64,000 nucleotides of DNA from Gracilariopsis chorda (lineage: Eukaryota; Rhodophyta; Florideophyceae; Gracilariales; Gracilariaceae), in assembly GCA_003194525.1 (NCBI GenBank), contig NBIV01000031.1, forward strand, positions 248,001 to 312,000, in the 5' to 3' direction. The notes beneath the pieces are model-generated. The model was not told where the DNA came from. It did not search any database and saw only the letters and a program-made list of their open reading frames with translations. Made by a program: the position numbers and the translations under genes. Shown in pieces: positions 42,001 through 55,730 of the stretch (position 1 is the first letter of the stretch; each line of letters begins with the position of its first letter).

Positions 42001-43830
42001 ACCATGCTACTGGGGCTCTATCCACTACGTATAACGTTCTCTTCTCCTCCGCGTAGTGCGTCCTTGTTGCACCGCAGATGCCACTGCCTTCCATTTCCTC
42101 ACGCGTGCGAAAGCAGTCCGAGTTTGTTTTGGGGTATTGTCATCTTCCGGTGGAGTAGTGTTCGAGTTGGCAGCAGTTGTTCGAATAGTTTGGTTTCTGC
42201 CGCGTATTTCACTCGCAGCTTGCACTCTGTCTTTCGTTACAGCAGCTGGGTCGCTTCGTTCTTCGACCTTTTCAGAAGATGCCGTTCTGCTATCCGTATT
42301 ACTCGTAACACGCGTATATGCCCGACTACTACTTCACGTGCGGGACTTCTCCCTACTTCTACGGGAAGGAGTTAGATTCTCCGGAATCATTCGCAACGAA
42401 AGCTCCTTCTGCAAGTTCCACATACTCCGGCACGTCTTCCGCAAAACTGGGTGTACACGCCAACACAGATTAACCCCGAATATTGTGCAATTGCATGAAG
42501 ATCTGTGGCGGCGATTTGCCCCAGGATTCTACCAACAGAGAGAACAGCAAAGTGACTGTCCTAGTTGGGGCTCGTGCCCTTGAACGTCAAGTCTCAAAAC
42601 ACGCTCATCGGTGTTGTTTAAGAAAGCCATGCGCTTTTTCTTGCGATTATGCGCAAGAGGAACCAGACGCCTGAGCTCTTTCTTTGACAGCGCCGCGGCT
42701 TTTGCGCGTGCGTCGCCACCTTTGGCCTGATTGGGTTTTTTGCAACCAGACGCTCATTTTAGTGTCGAGGCATGTGTGAGCAGCTCTTGGGATACATCTA
42801 TCATTTATTCGGCCGTCGGTTGAACCTTGTTCAACAAATTCCTGTAGCTGTCCAACAAACCTCGAACACGAACCACCACCACGAGTGAAACCAGTTCTTC
42901 TTCCCGTGCCCCTCCCTCAAACAGATGTAGTCAGACTACTGCCTCGTCTCTGTATCCCCCTTACACCATCTGTTCCCTTGGTACCTTCTCTTATTTGAGA
43001 TGCTGCCAACAGCAGAGGGCTACTCAGTACACGTGCGCCCGAAATCTCTGCTGAAGCGGCATTGAAGCGGTGCCAAAGCGGCGTTGTTCTTACTGTAGGC
43101 GTTTGGGCACCTGCCATGTTGCGGCGTTGTGGCCGTAGGAGTAGTGGGGTTGGCGGCAGCAGCTGCTGTTGGAGGTTGCGGAGGGGTTGAGGGGCTTTGG
43201 AGTGCAGTAGGGATTGCGATCTCACACGACAAAGAGATTTTGTGAATGGTGGAGCGAGATTCGTCCATCGTGGAAGGTGCCTTGTGCGCAACCACGGACA
43301 GATCCAGTTCTACATATCGGATTTTGGGTGTTGAAATTCGAGATTGTTTCTGACAATCCACACATTACAGTCGTCAGGCTCAATGCATAATCTAAAAAAC
43401 TGTAAGATTGGCTCACAGCCGTTGAGATTGCCTTCTAAACGGCTCCCCTGTTCGATATGTCGATCAAGTGCGCAGTATGGCCAAAACGGTCAAAATTTGA
43501 TGAAGATCGATTTATCGATCAACAGCGGCATTCGAGATATACCTTACGAGGAGTGGCAGTTTCACCCAAGTATGAGAACCAATTCCCCAATAGGGATGGT
43601 TTTGCACACTTAGAGTTGTGGTAATTGGGCAATGTTGACAGGAGTACAAATAACACACGTTTATCCGTGCAGGCAACCCTCCCGGGAAATACTGTTGCTT
43701 TTATTTACTTATGTAGTTAGTTATCTATTTATCTATTGATTTATATATGGACTTTACAGTGTACGGTTGACGGCCGGCACCCTACTCAGATAGGTGCGTT
43801 TAGGCCATCTTGGTCAATAAAACTCACAGA
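42000..43830. other. Unassigned region with short open frames on both strands
   Basis: The longest frames are 42056-42583 (plus, 175 codons, no recognisable domain) and 43020-43361 (minus, 113 codons, non-ATG start, Pro/Thr/Ala-rich middle). None shows a family signature, and the start of the latter follows a stop immediately. I cannot assign a function or an element class. No RNA gene was seen. Confidence 0.3.
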
Positions 43831-44263
43831 AGCGAGTGTTTGACTCTGATGCAGGAACCCGTGGCGCACTATATCCTCCTCTAGAGAGTCTACGCCTTGT
43901 GTGGGACTATTCATCCGCTTCGCGGAGTTTCCAAACACATTTATCGAATAGTGTTTGTCTTTTGTTGTGTGTTTTGTTTTCTATCTTTGCTCTGTTATAC
44001 AGTTGGTGCTCTTCGTGCTCACCAATGACCCGTCGCGCACTCCTCGCTTGAGTGATCTCGCGTCTCATACCACTGCTTCCTCGCGTGTCTCTGATCCTTT
44101 CTAGGCCGTTCTCACACCTGTACGCTAGTCGTAAAGTGAGTCCCGGGTTACACCCTGCTCGTGTACTCACCACAGGTGGTCCTGTCGCTGCGCTAACCTC
44201 CACAGAGAGGAGGACCTCGAAGAACCTTGCGTTTCTTCCACCATTGAGGCGTATTGCACCGCA
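43831..44263 (+). repeat. LTR-like remnant upstream of B1
   Basis: Ends with GTATTGCACCGCA, close to the family A LTR end CATTGCACCACA, and is followed by the same tRNA primer complement. Small hairpins like those of family A occur (for example CCGC-TTC-GCGG near 43917). The 5' boundary is uncertain. It differs from the B2 LTRs at 58230-59013, so it may come from a third gypsy element. Confidence 0.45.
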
Positions 44264-44267
44264 AAAC

Positions 44268-44285
44268 TGGTCTCCCGACCTAGAA
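44268..44285 (+). promoter_or_regulatory. Gypsy primer-binding site
   Basis: TGGTCTCCCGACCTAGAA, identical to the first 18 bases of the A1 and A2 primer sites, a few bases after the LTR-like end. Confidence 0.7.
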
Positions 44286-47200
44286 GCCTACAGAAACAGC
44301 TGTTTTGGATCGTAAGGAAAGTATCGTTTCGCCTAGAACTTCTAGCATTGGACTAATAATTTATGCAACTGTCTCGAAAGTATAAACATCCGTATTGACA
44401 ACCATCAACCCAACCCCAGAAACGAAGACCAACAAGGAATCCTAGGTGCGACCACACTTCCTGCCGACGTTGTCATCCCATTGGACGCCCAAGCGGACAA
44501 TAATAGTGCCCATAAGACTACCCGCAGCCACTCTGGTGGACGCCTCATAGACCCTGTGGACAACTCGGAAAAGATAACCAGAGATTCGTCATTTGTCACT
44601 GGCCTCCGCGGGAGGAAGAACCAGCTAAATCTTCGGCAAAACCCAAGGAATGATGCAGAGCAGCCTCAGGACTTAGCTGCCACTGGATCCATGCCCCGTA
44701 TGCTGGACGATGTCACCGCTCTCCTGTGGCCACAACTCGGCTCTTGATGCAAGAGCCAAGTTGAGTTTTTCCTCAGGGACCAGCTTCATCTAGCATTACG
44801 GGAGCACCTCTTCTCTCTGGCAGACCCGTTGATATCTCAGATTGTCTAGTCAGACTTCCTCGTGGATTCTTTTGCCACGATCATTCAAGAAGAGATCACC
44901 AACCAGGCAGGAACACTTCACAGCCCTCGGGCTATTTCTCAAAGTTTACCATTAGAAGTCCATCGGTCAGCCCAAACCGAACCTCAGGGAGCAGCTATAA
45001 GCGTAGCTTCTCCCATCGTTGTATCACATGAAGGCCCATTGGATTATTTAACGCGCGGAGATAATAGACTCCTGACAAAGAGAGGCCACGCGCCAGATAA
45101 AGTCAATGGATGACACGGCGTTCAGTACGCCGACGAGTACCTAAAGGTCAATGAAGACCTAGCCCAAAAGGACGTCGTAGATACCGCGACCAAAAGGAAG
45201 AAAAGAAGTAAACGAAGGCAGAACTCGAGGACGATCCATCCGAAGGGTCACCACTTGGACTGGAGCGATGACTATTCGAACTCCTCGGATTTTTCTGACA
45301 CCAATACGGATGAGGCAAGTTTTCGGCGCCTCAAACCATTGGTGACGTCCAATGAGCTTCTCCAAAAGGTCTTATACGTGAATACGTAGCGCTTGATGCA
45401 TCGTTCCGTGCGCTACACCTCTTCGGTTGCCAAAAAGATAGACAGGTGGGCGAACGGAACAAAAATGACCGTCCCGGAGAAGTTCTCTGAAAAAGATCCC
45501 ATTACTGTCTTTAAGTTTGTAAGCTCTTTCCAGGTAGTCTGTGGCCAAAATAGAGTCCATGAAGGAGCTGTACTTTATTGTTTCCAGTTTTTCGTGATTG
45601 GGAAAGCGAAAGACCAAGTCATCGCCAAGATTTCCCACTCTTTGAACCCCGTTGACTCCCAGGTTCTGGAGCTCCTGCGGACCTAGAAGTTGTCCGTTAC
45701 TTGCTGAAAATGTATGGAGCTGACCACCCCATAATAAATGCCTACCAGGACGTAATAGGTTAACAACAGAGTTCCAACATGTCCCAGACGGATAATGTGG
45801 ACCGCCTCTGGACTAGAGCCCGCAGGTGTGCGAATATGTTTTCCGAAGGTCGGCTTAAGCGGCATTTCATCGTGGGGTTACTTCCAGCGATACGTGCTCA
45901 TGTCCGAAACTACCACACTGCCCACCCGGACTTGACGCTTCGTCAATTGGTGACATATGCCGAGGGGTAGGGCAGGGTCACTAGTACTTCCCATCGGTCG
46001 CGTGACGCAGATACCAGGGGTTGGGCAAGGCCCCTAAATGGATAAGCGAAGGCCACCATGGTAGAATCCCCATCAGAATCGGACTCGGCCTATGGAAATT
46101 CAGACAGCTGAGATATTCTCGCTGTGAGCTTCCTCTGAGCTCCGTCAGGAGCACTATCGGCCACTTCGTCAGGAATGACAACCCCATTGGCTCCGGAAAC
46201 GCCCCAATACTCCTTGGTTGCCCCAGGAATGTCGTCATTATGAAGTGCAATCAGGCCTGTTATATCTGCATTTACACCTCACGCCCATATGAATGCATAA
46301 AATACATGCCTGTGGACATCCGCAAGGGATTTATGGCGCGAAGGGAGGAGAATTATCAGTTGCACCGAGCTGAGCATCATTTCCGTAGGACATTTCCTCC
46401 GAGTACCACTGGAACGCCAGGGAGCTCCAAGTACGTAACCCCCCTAACCACGGCTATGAAAGTACTTCAGTTCAATATGGTGGAAGACCCACGGGATAAC
46501 ATCAAGTTCCTGAACGGACAGGGCGATCTTGTAGTGCCAACGCCGCAGGAAAACGATTATAGGGACGAAAAGAGGCGTGACGTCTCTCTAAAAGCTGCCA
46601 CCTCAACTCACTAGACTTGCGGATCACAATATAGTGGAGAACGAAGGAAAGGAACTAAAGGAAGACATGACAACGGTCTTGAGTCAATTGTACAGTGTGG
46701 ACCAATTGGAGGACCCATAGGACGCTCTCTGTATCCTCAAAAAGGACAACTACAGAATTAAACGGAACTTAGGGATTACATGCCAATAACACAAGGAAAT
46801 ATACGGCCCTGTTGAACACCGGCGCAGGCCCCAACTTGGTGCACCAAAATCTCTTGCCATTGGGCTGGGAAAGGATGATACAGCAAAGTAAACCACCAAG
46901 GGTAACAGACGCATCCAGTCGACCAATGAACATTCGTGGATTACTACCACTCTATGTCCAATTGTTTCACCATAAGGTTAGGACATGGTTTCTTGTATGT
47001 CCGAGCCTGGGGTCAGAACGGATCCTAAGGACAAGCTTCATTGATAGATATGTAAAAGCATTCTATCCTGGCCAAAAGAGGGCTGTTTCCATCGAAGGCC
47101 ACCAATGGCAATTGTTGGTTCACGCCCTGGACCCGATGCAGCCCCAGCCAAAACCAAGTTTCCCACAAGGACCGCATCCAACAAGTTCAGACGGGCCAAG

Positions 47201-50150
47201 GCGATAGTGATACCTCCTATGACCCAAGTGGCCCAGGCAGCGGTATGCAAGTCCTCAGGCCTTGTTTTGTTGCAAAACCATCCCAAGTGGGTAACGAAAC
47301 GCCTATGTCTCATGGCCAATGAAGTCATGAACGTGGTACGTAATCAGCAATTTGCAATCACCATAAGCAACTTCCTGGAGAAGCCTACGAGAAATCCTAA
47401 GGTCTAAGTGGTGGGAATATCTATATCCACCACTAGGGCCATTATGTAGATTGTCCCAGAAGATTTGCCGCTCGGAGGTGACCCCACGGCCACTCGGAAA
47501 AAGGACGTCAACCTCGGCAAGGACTTTGAGACCTGTAGGGCACAATTGATTGACCTCCTCAAGGACTTCGCTACCATGTGGAGTGAGAGATTGGGAGAGA
47601 TTGATGCCACAAAGCATCGAATTGACCTTAAGGACAAGGATATCCCTCAATATTAGCACCCGCACCGGAAAGGTCTAACAGGACGCGAGGTAATACTTTG
47701 GGAGGTGGAAACAATGAAGTCCGCAGAGGTGATCGAACGTGCTCCATGCAACGAAGCCGAATGGGCGAGCCCAATCTTCCTTGTGGCCAAGAAGGACGGG
47801 AAGGCACAGTTTTGTATTGATTACCGCAAAATGAATGCGGTGACCAAGAGGTATATTTACGTTGTCCCCGGTATGGGCTACTGCCTAAAATATCACGGGG
47901 ACACACAGACTCCCACCGCCTTGGGTGCCAATTGTGGCTATTGGCAACTAACCATGGACGACAAAGCTAAGTCGCTGACTACCTTCACGACCCGTGAGGG
48001 ACTGTACCGATTTACGTGGATGCTCTTTGGTTTCATAAAACCGCCGGTTACTTTCTAACAGGCCATGTATATCATTCTGTCCAGGGTTAAATGGAAGTCC
48101 ACCTTGGTCTATTTAAATGATGTAATCATCTTTCCCTGGTCCATTCGTGAATATTTCAAAAATGCGTAGTCAGTCCTTAGGTTACTCCAACAGGCGGGCG
48201 TCACGTTGAAACTGAAGAAGTGTTTCTTCATTCAAGTATCCGTGGACTATCTTGGCCATGTGGTTCTGCCGTGAAGACGCCAAGTAGCCATGACCACGAC
48301 TAAGGCTATATGCGAAGCGCCACCACCGAGGACTCATAGGGAATCGCACTCCATCTTGGGACTGTGTAAAGTTTACCGTAGATTTGTTCCTGGTTTCGCA
48401 AAAGTAGCAGCCCCTTCTGACAAGGTGCTGAACAGTACAATGCCTACCGAAACTTCAAGGGCCATTTGATTAATCCACCAGTCTTGAAGTTACCCAAGCC
48501 CAATAAGCCATATCTACTAGATACGGAGGCATCTGCGACCTAAGTTGGCTGCACAACTCTCCAAGAGCAGGAATGCCCTAAGGAATACGGCTCAGTGGGT
48601 TCCTAGAGTAGGTCCATGATGAAGCCCGAAAGAAACTACAGCACAACGGGGAAGTGTCTGGCCATTGTGTGGTCAGTGCTGCACCCTCGGGCGTACTTGG
48701 AAGGAAATCACTTTACCATTAGGACAGATCGCCACTCTCTCCGCTGGCTACTGGAAATGACAGACGCGTCGTCCCGCCTGGCTCGATGGAGATTACGCCT
48801 GGCTGAATTCAATTGCGAAGTGACCTTTAGGTCAGGACTGAAACATGAAGCCGCAGATGCGTTGTCACGCATTGTGACCTATGGTACAGACCAAAGCCCA
48901 CTACGCGACAAGCTTTCCACCATTTGGGATGTAGCACAGGACGTAGAGGACAAGAGCAAAGAACTTCTACTGGCGGAGGTAAGGTCGACCGAATGGACAG
49001 ACAGATGCGGCACAGCGACCTTATGCGCTATGGACTGGGAATTCCAGTTGTTGGATGTCCATCTCGCCCAGTCGGAAAGCTTGGATCTCACGCCAAGACC
49101 ACTTGAAGAATTCCTTCAGAGCCAGAAACAAGACGAGTACCGCGTCCTGGTGGGAGAGAAAGTAGGAAACCTTCAGTCACTGCTTGGCTATGACCGCTGG
49201 GGCATACTATGCTGGTCACCTTTGGACGGGACCATGCAGTGGGTGGTGCCCAAGGGCTTGCGAGCACGCCAGCTATACCTCACTCATTACCCGAGATTAG
49301 CTGGCCATTCTCGAGTTACGAAGATGTACCAGACCCTCAGGAAATATTTATGCTGGCCCCTCATAGCCAATGATGTGATGGAAACGGCAGGGATTTGTGC
49401 AGCATGCCCAAAACTCTGGGGGACAAAAGCGATAAAACAATGAAAACTGAAGCTATTCCCAGCGGCCGGGCCATTGGGGGACATCGTGACGGATATCCTA
49501 GGGCCATTTCCAATATGGACCCATGCTAACACGTTTATATTGGTGGTTACCAATCAGTTTAACAAGTTAGTCCAGACAGTTCTGCTTAAATCCACACCCG
49601 CAACGGACGTCGCCACGGCTCTTTTCGTCCATTGGATATACCCTTATGGACTACCACTTTATCTCCTTACAGCAATGGCTCTTAGTGAGTCTCTAAGTTC
49701 TTCGAGCTCGTGTGCTCGGCCTTAGGTGTAAAACATCTCCTTACCACCGCGTATCACCCTCAAACCAGTACACAAGCCCAAAGGTTCAACAGAACCCTGG
49801 CCAAGAGGTTAATTCATTACGTTTCAAAGCACCGATTGGACTGGGATGACTATGTCCAGCCTTTGGTCTATGTATATAATACTCAAGTGCATAAATCCAC
49901 TTGTTACCACTCCCTACGACCTCAACCTCGTACGTGCCCCAACGCCGTACATTGTTCACCTGCAAGACACCTCCACACCTCAGGACATAACTGGAGAAAT
50001 AACCCGCCCAGGCCAAATGGTATTCGCGTAGGTAAATTGATGCCATCCTTAGGGCTGCGAAAGCCAGATTTGACAATGCGCAGGCACGTTATAAGGCCGA
50101 AGTTGATAGATCCGTTTGGTTTACGCCTCCAGTAGCCATAGGAGACTACC
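44286..50150 (+). pseudogene. B1 chromovirus gag-pol, heavily decayed
   Basis: Fragments in different frames appear in gypsy order. Gag capsid: 45393-45970, with FSEGRLKRHFIVGLLPAIRAHVRNYH. Protease: NTGAGPNLVHQNLLP at about 46814. RT: 47700-48480, ERAPCNEAEWASPIFLVAKK. Here the catalytic motif is YLND instead of YLDD, at about 48110. RNase H: 48616-48900, RTDRHSLRWLLEM. Integrase: 49260-50110, HYPRLAGHS; DILGPFP; YHPQTSTQAQRFNR. It is clearly inactive. It breaks off abruptly at about 50150 into the middle of another gag (B2). Confidence 0.85.
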
Positions 50151-53100
50151 AAGTGGTTGCCAAGATCTCCGGCTTGGCCAACTCCATTGATGCCCGAGAT
50201 CGGGAGCTCCTAAGGACCTATCCAGAGGTTGTTCATTACCTGTTGGAAACGTATGCGACTGATGAACACATAATGGATGCCCATCAGGACGTAGTAGGAT
50301 ACCACCAGAGTTCCAGCATGTCCGAAACGGATTACGCCGACTAACTTTTGACTAGAGCCCGCAGGTGCGGGAATGTGTTCTCCGAGGGTCGGCTGAAGGG
50401 ACATTTTATTACAGGATTGCTCCCTGCGATACAGATTCATGTCCGAAACCACCACACTGCCCATCCGAAGTTGACGCTGCGTCAACTGGTGACGTATGCC
50501 GAAGGATACGGTAAGACCTATAGGACTTCCCGTCGAACGGGTGACGCGGATACTCGTGGTCGCGCAAGACCCCTGACCAGAGGAGTGAAGGCCCACATGG
50601 TAGAGTCCCCGTCGGAGTCGGACTCAGCCTTTGGACATTCAGACACCGCAGATGCTCTTGCGGTGAGCTTCTTCGCAGCTCCGTCAGGAGAACCATCGGT
50701 CTTTTCGTCGGGAACGACCACCCCATCGGCCACGGCGACACCCTGTTATTCTCCGATTGCCCCCAGGAAGTACATCATTACGAAGTCCAATCAGGCCTGT
50801 TATACTTTTCTTTCCATGGCCCGGCCGTGTGACTGCATAAAGTATATACCTGAGGACATCCGCAAGGGAATCATGGCGTGAAGGGAGGAGAACTATCAGG
50901 TGCGCCGAGCCGAGGGATACTTCCATAGAACCTTCCCTCCGAGAACCACTGGAGCGTCAGGGAGCTCAAAGTATGTGACTCCCCTGACTACACCGGTGAA
51001 GCAATCTGAGGTCAACATGGTTGAAGATCCAAGGCATAGCGTCAAATAACTGGACGGACAAGGCGATCTTACGGTGCCCACGCCGCAGGAAAACGACCAG
51101 AGAGACGCATAGAGGCGTATCGTCCCTCTTATAACTGCCGCCTCAAACCATCGGACTCGCAGACCACAGGAGCTGAGAAGAGAAAGAAACCAGAGGACGA
51201 AATGAGAGGGGTCTCGAGTCGGGTGGATGCTGTGGACCAATGGGAAGACCTAGAAGACGCTGTTTGTGTCCTGACGAAGGATAAATACAAGGTACAGGGA
51301 ACCTTGGGACTACAAACCAATAGCACAAGGACGTTTACGGCCGTACTGGATACTGGAGCAGGCCCCAATCTGGTACATCCGAAGGTCTTACCATTGGGCT
51401 GGGAAAGGATGATACAGGAAAAGAAGTCACTGAAGGTAACGGACGCATCACGTCGGCCAATGGACATTCGCGGAGTACTTCTACTTTACGTCCAATTGGG
51501 TCACCTGAAGGATAAGACTTGGTTTCTTGTATGTCCGAACCTGGGAGCAGAAGGGATCCTAGGGACGAGCTTTATTGATAGATATGTAAAGGCAATCTAT
51601 CCTGGCCAAAAGAGGGTCGCTTTCTATCGATGAACACTATTGGGGAATGTGGGCTCGCGCCTTGGACCCGAGGCTTCCCAAGCTAAGGTCAGGTTTCCCA
51701 CGAGGACCGTGTCCAACAAGGTCAGATTGGCAAAAGTGATAGTCATACCGCCTATGACCCAGGTAGCCGCTGCAGCGGTATGCGACTCCTCAGGTCTGGT
51801 TTTGTTGCAAAACCATCCCAAGTTCGTAAGGAAACACCTTTCCCTCATGGCCAATGGAGTAATGAATGTGGTACCCAACCGGCCCTTTGCGGTCACTATG
51901 AGCAACTTCTGTGACAAGCCTACAAGGCTACCCAAGGGTGCAGTGGTGGGGTATTTATGCCTGCTACAGTGGCCATTGTGGAGATTGATCCAGAAAAGTA
52001 GCATCCTGGGGGTTAAAAACCGTCTAATTGAGAAAACGAAGTCAACCTTGGCGATGACTTTGAACCACATAGGAAACAAGCCATTGATCTCCTCAAGGAC
52101 TTTGCTAGCATGTGGATTGGAAAGCTGGGCGAGATCGATGCCACAAGGCATCGAATTCTCCTTAAGGACGGGGCCACGCCCTAATATCAGCACCCCTATT
52201 GGACGGGCCTAAAAGGACGAGAAGTGGTAGCCAAGGAGGTTGAGAAAATGAAGTCCGCTGGGGTCATTGAGCGTGCATTATCCACTGAGGCCGAATGGGC
52301 TAGCCCTTTTGTCCTAGTGGCCAAGAAGGACGGGACCATACGGTTTGTATTGATTACAGCAAACTAAATGCGGTGTAAAAGAAGGATACTTATCCTATCC
52401 CCCGTATGGACAACTGCTTAGATTCCCTTGGGGACGCGCAAATTTTCACCACGTTGGATGCCAATCGTGGGTATTGGCAGGTTTCCATGGACGATAAGGC
52501 GACGTCGCTGACTACCTTCACGACCCACGAGGGATTATTCCGATTTACACGGATGCCCTTTGGTCTTATGAATGCGCCAGCTACTTTCCAGCGGGCCATG
52601 GACATAATTTTGTCCAGGGTCAAATGGAAGTTCGCCTTGGTCTACCTAGATGATGTGATCATCTTTTCCAGGTCCATTAAGGAACACTTCGCGCATGTGA
52701 AGGCAGTGCCGAGGTTACTCCAGCAGGCTGGTGTAACACTGAAATTGAAGAATTGTTTCTTCTTCCAGCCCTCCGTGGACTACCTTGGCCATGTGGTCCT
52801 GTCGGGTAAACTCCAAGTGGCCGAAGTTACAACAAAGGCCCTACGGGAAGCACGAATCCCTACGACCCATACGGAATTGCGCTCCTTCCTTGGCCTTCGT
52901 AAAGTTTACCGTAGGTTTGTCCCAAGGTTCGCGAAAATTGCAGCACCTCTCAATGAGATGCTGAAGAAAGGGACCCCTTCGGAATTTGGCGACCTCACGG
53001 ACGAGCAATATGAGGCCTACCAGAACCTCAAGGACCATTTGGTTAATCCGCCGGTCTTGGCGCTACCCAAGGCCAATAAACCATATATCCTATATACGGA

Positions 53101-55695
53101 CGCATCTGCGATCCAAGTGGGCTGTGCCCTCCTACAAGACCAGGAGTCCCTTAAGGATTATCGCCCAATTGGCTACTAGAGTAGGTCCCTGACCAAGGCC
53201 GAAAGGAACTATACCATAACGGAAAAGGAATGTTTGGCCATCGTGTGGTCAGTGCTCCATCTTCGGTCTTATTTGGAACGAACTCGCTTTACCTTTAGGA
53301 CAGATCACCACTCCCTCCGCTCGCTACTGAACATGACGGACGAATCCTCCCGTCTGTCCCGATGGAGATTGCGCCTGGCCGAATTCGATTACGAAGTGAC
53401 CTATAGGTCAGGGCTGAAACATCAGGCCGCAGATGCGCTGTCACGCATCCTGACCGACGGTACGGACCAGACCCCCGTGGACAATGAGATTCCCACCATC
53501 TGGGACGGACTACAGTACTCTGATGAAGAGGGAGAGGAACCACCGGTGGCTGAGGTGAGAATGGCTGAATGGACGGACGGAAACGGCGCAGCGATCTTAT
53601 GCGCCGTGGACTGGGACGATCCACCGTTGGAAATCCATATGGCCCAGTCGGAAAGCGCGGATCTTACGCCAATATCCCTCGAGGAATTCCTTCAGGCCCA
53701 GAAAACGGACGAATACTTTGCCCAGATAGGAGAGAAAGTAGGGACCCCTGGGTCGCTGTTTGATTATGAACGCCGTAGCATATTATTTTGCAGGTCACCA
53801 TTGGACGGGTCGATGCAGCGCGTAGTGAATAAGGCCTTACGGGCACGCCTTCTTTACCTCGCGCACTATCCGAGGTTGGCTGGCCATCCTGGAGAGACTA
53901 AGATGTATCAGACCCTGAGGAGACACTTTTACGGGCCCCTGATGGCCAATGACATAATGGAGACCGCAAGGACTTGTGAAGCATTTGCGAAGATCCGAGG
54001 GACAAGAGCGGTACATCAAGGGAAATTGAAGTTATTCCCAGCGGCAGGGCCTTTGGAGCTCATTGCTATGGATATCCTAGGGCCATTTCCGAAGTCGACC
54101 CACGGCAACCAATTTATATTGGTGGTTACCGATCGGTTTACCAAGCTGACCCGAGCAATTCCGCTCAAATCAACAACCGCCTCGGACGTCGCCATGGCTT
54201 TCCTTGTCCATTGGATTTAACCCTATGGACTGCCGCTCTATCTCCTTACGGACAATGGCTCTCAGTTTATCTCCAAATTCTTTGAGCATGTGAGATCAGC
54301 CTTAGGTCTAAAACATCTCCTCACCACCGCGTACCATTCTCAGACCAATGGACAAGCTGAAAGGTTTAATCGAACCCTGGCCAAGAGGCTAATTCAATAC
54401 GTTTCCGAGCACCAATTAAACTCGGATGACTATGTCCAGCCGCTGGTCTATGCATATAATAATCAATTGCATAAGTCCACTGGTACAAATCCTTTTGATC
54501 TCACACTCGTACGTGCCTCTGCGCCGTACATGGTTGACCTACAGGACTTAGAAGCACCTCAGGACATAACGGAGAAAATGACTCCCGCCCAGGCCAAACG
54601 GTATTCGCGGAAGCGAATTGATTCTATCTTAAAAGCCGCACAGACCACGTTGAACAAAGCGCAAGCGCGCTATAAGGCCCATTTTGATCGGGCCGTTTGG
54701 TTTACACCGCAAGTGGCCGTGAGAGATGACTTCCACTTGGACAGACCACCGAAGGAAAAGCCCGAGGACGAGGACATCACCAAAAAGCTGTTGCCAAAGT
54801 CCACTGGGCCCTTCAAGGTACTTAAGTCTCCTGGGCACACGGTTACTATCGACCGAGATGGGCTCCAGGACACAGTCACAATGGACCGACTCTCTCTGGC
54901 ACCACGCCCACCTTCAACTGAACCATTGCACTCGCGCGCTCTCCCTCCCAACCCCCGCCCTCCATCCCTACGTAACCACTGGTCAATGACCCTATGGTCC
55001 CTCAGGAACCGCAGGTCTCTGCGGATCCAGAAGACCCTTCCCCCGATGGCTACAGTCCCCTGAACGAAATGATACTTCCTGAAGAAATACCCGACCCTAT
55101 GGAAACCCCCGACGCTGTTCCTTCGGACACTGACGGATACGGTCCCCTCGACTAGATGGACCTACCGGAGGACGCCGGAATGAACGACCAGCGAAAGTAT
55201 GTCGTCGACCGCATCGTCTCCGCTGGGCTCACCGACGGTGGCGAAGTGCGCTACAAAGTCCGTTGGTATGGCTATGAGCCCAAGAACGATGCTTGGCTTC
55301 CGAGGTCAGACATCCCGGATAATTTTGTGGCCCACTATTGGTCAAAAACAGGCCACACCGAGCGTGAAAGGAGGGGGGTATCCCTGGCCACAAATTTGCG
55401 CCAGCACGAGCCCAATCCGCCTCCAACCAATAGGAACATTGCTTTTGGCCACGGCGCCCACGGAACTGCCTCCCATGCCGCCCCACTCGCTGGCCACGCG
55501 TCAGTTCTTCCGAAGGTTTACCGCGACGATGACCAACTTGGGTGCCACATAACTCCGAAGTCCCAGTGCACCAAAACCCCGGAGACGTGTTTCAAAACCG
55601 ACCTAGTGGTATTCAAGGGTGGAGATGAAGACCAATGGAGCACCACAGAGAATACGCACACCTTGACGCTAGAAGGGCCAAAAAGGGAACCATAG
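50150..55695 (+). pseudogene. B2 chromovirus gag-pol with chromodomain, decayed
   Basis: 5'-truncated gag (50153-50881, GLLPAIQIHVRNHHTAHPKL), protease (51202-51633, LDTGAGPNLVHPKVLPLGWE), RT (52230-53179 with YLDD at about 52645), RNase H and integrase (53180-54700: TDHHSLRSLL; HYPRLAGHPGETK; DILGPFP; LTDNGSQF; GQAERFNR) and chromodomain (about 55192-55350: KYVVDRIVSAGL, VRWYGYEPKNDAW). From about 52377 to 55063 one frame is broken only by TAG at 53177 (Trp in the homologous motif) and TAA at 54218 (probably Tyr). A frameshift precedes the chromodomain. Younger-looking than B1 but dead. Confidence 0.88.
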
Positions 55696-55730
55696 TGTTT
55701 AATGAGGACTAATGGCCATAAGCACGACCA

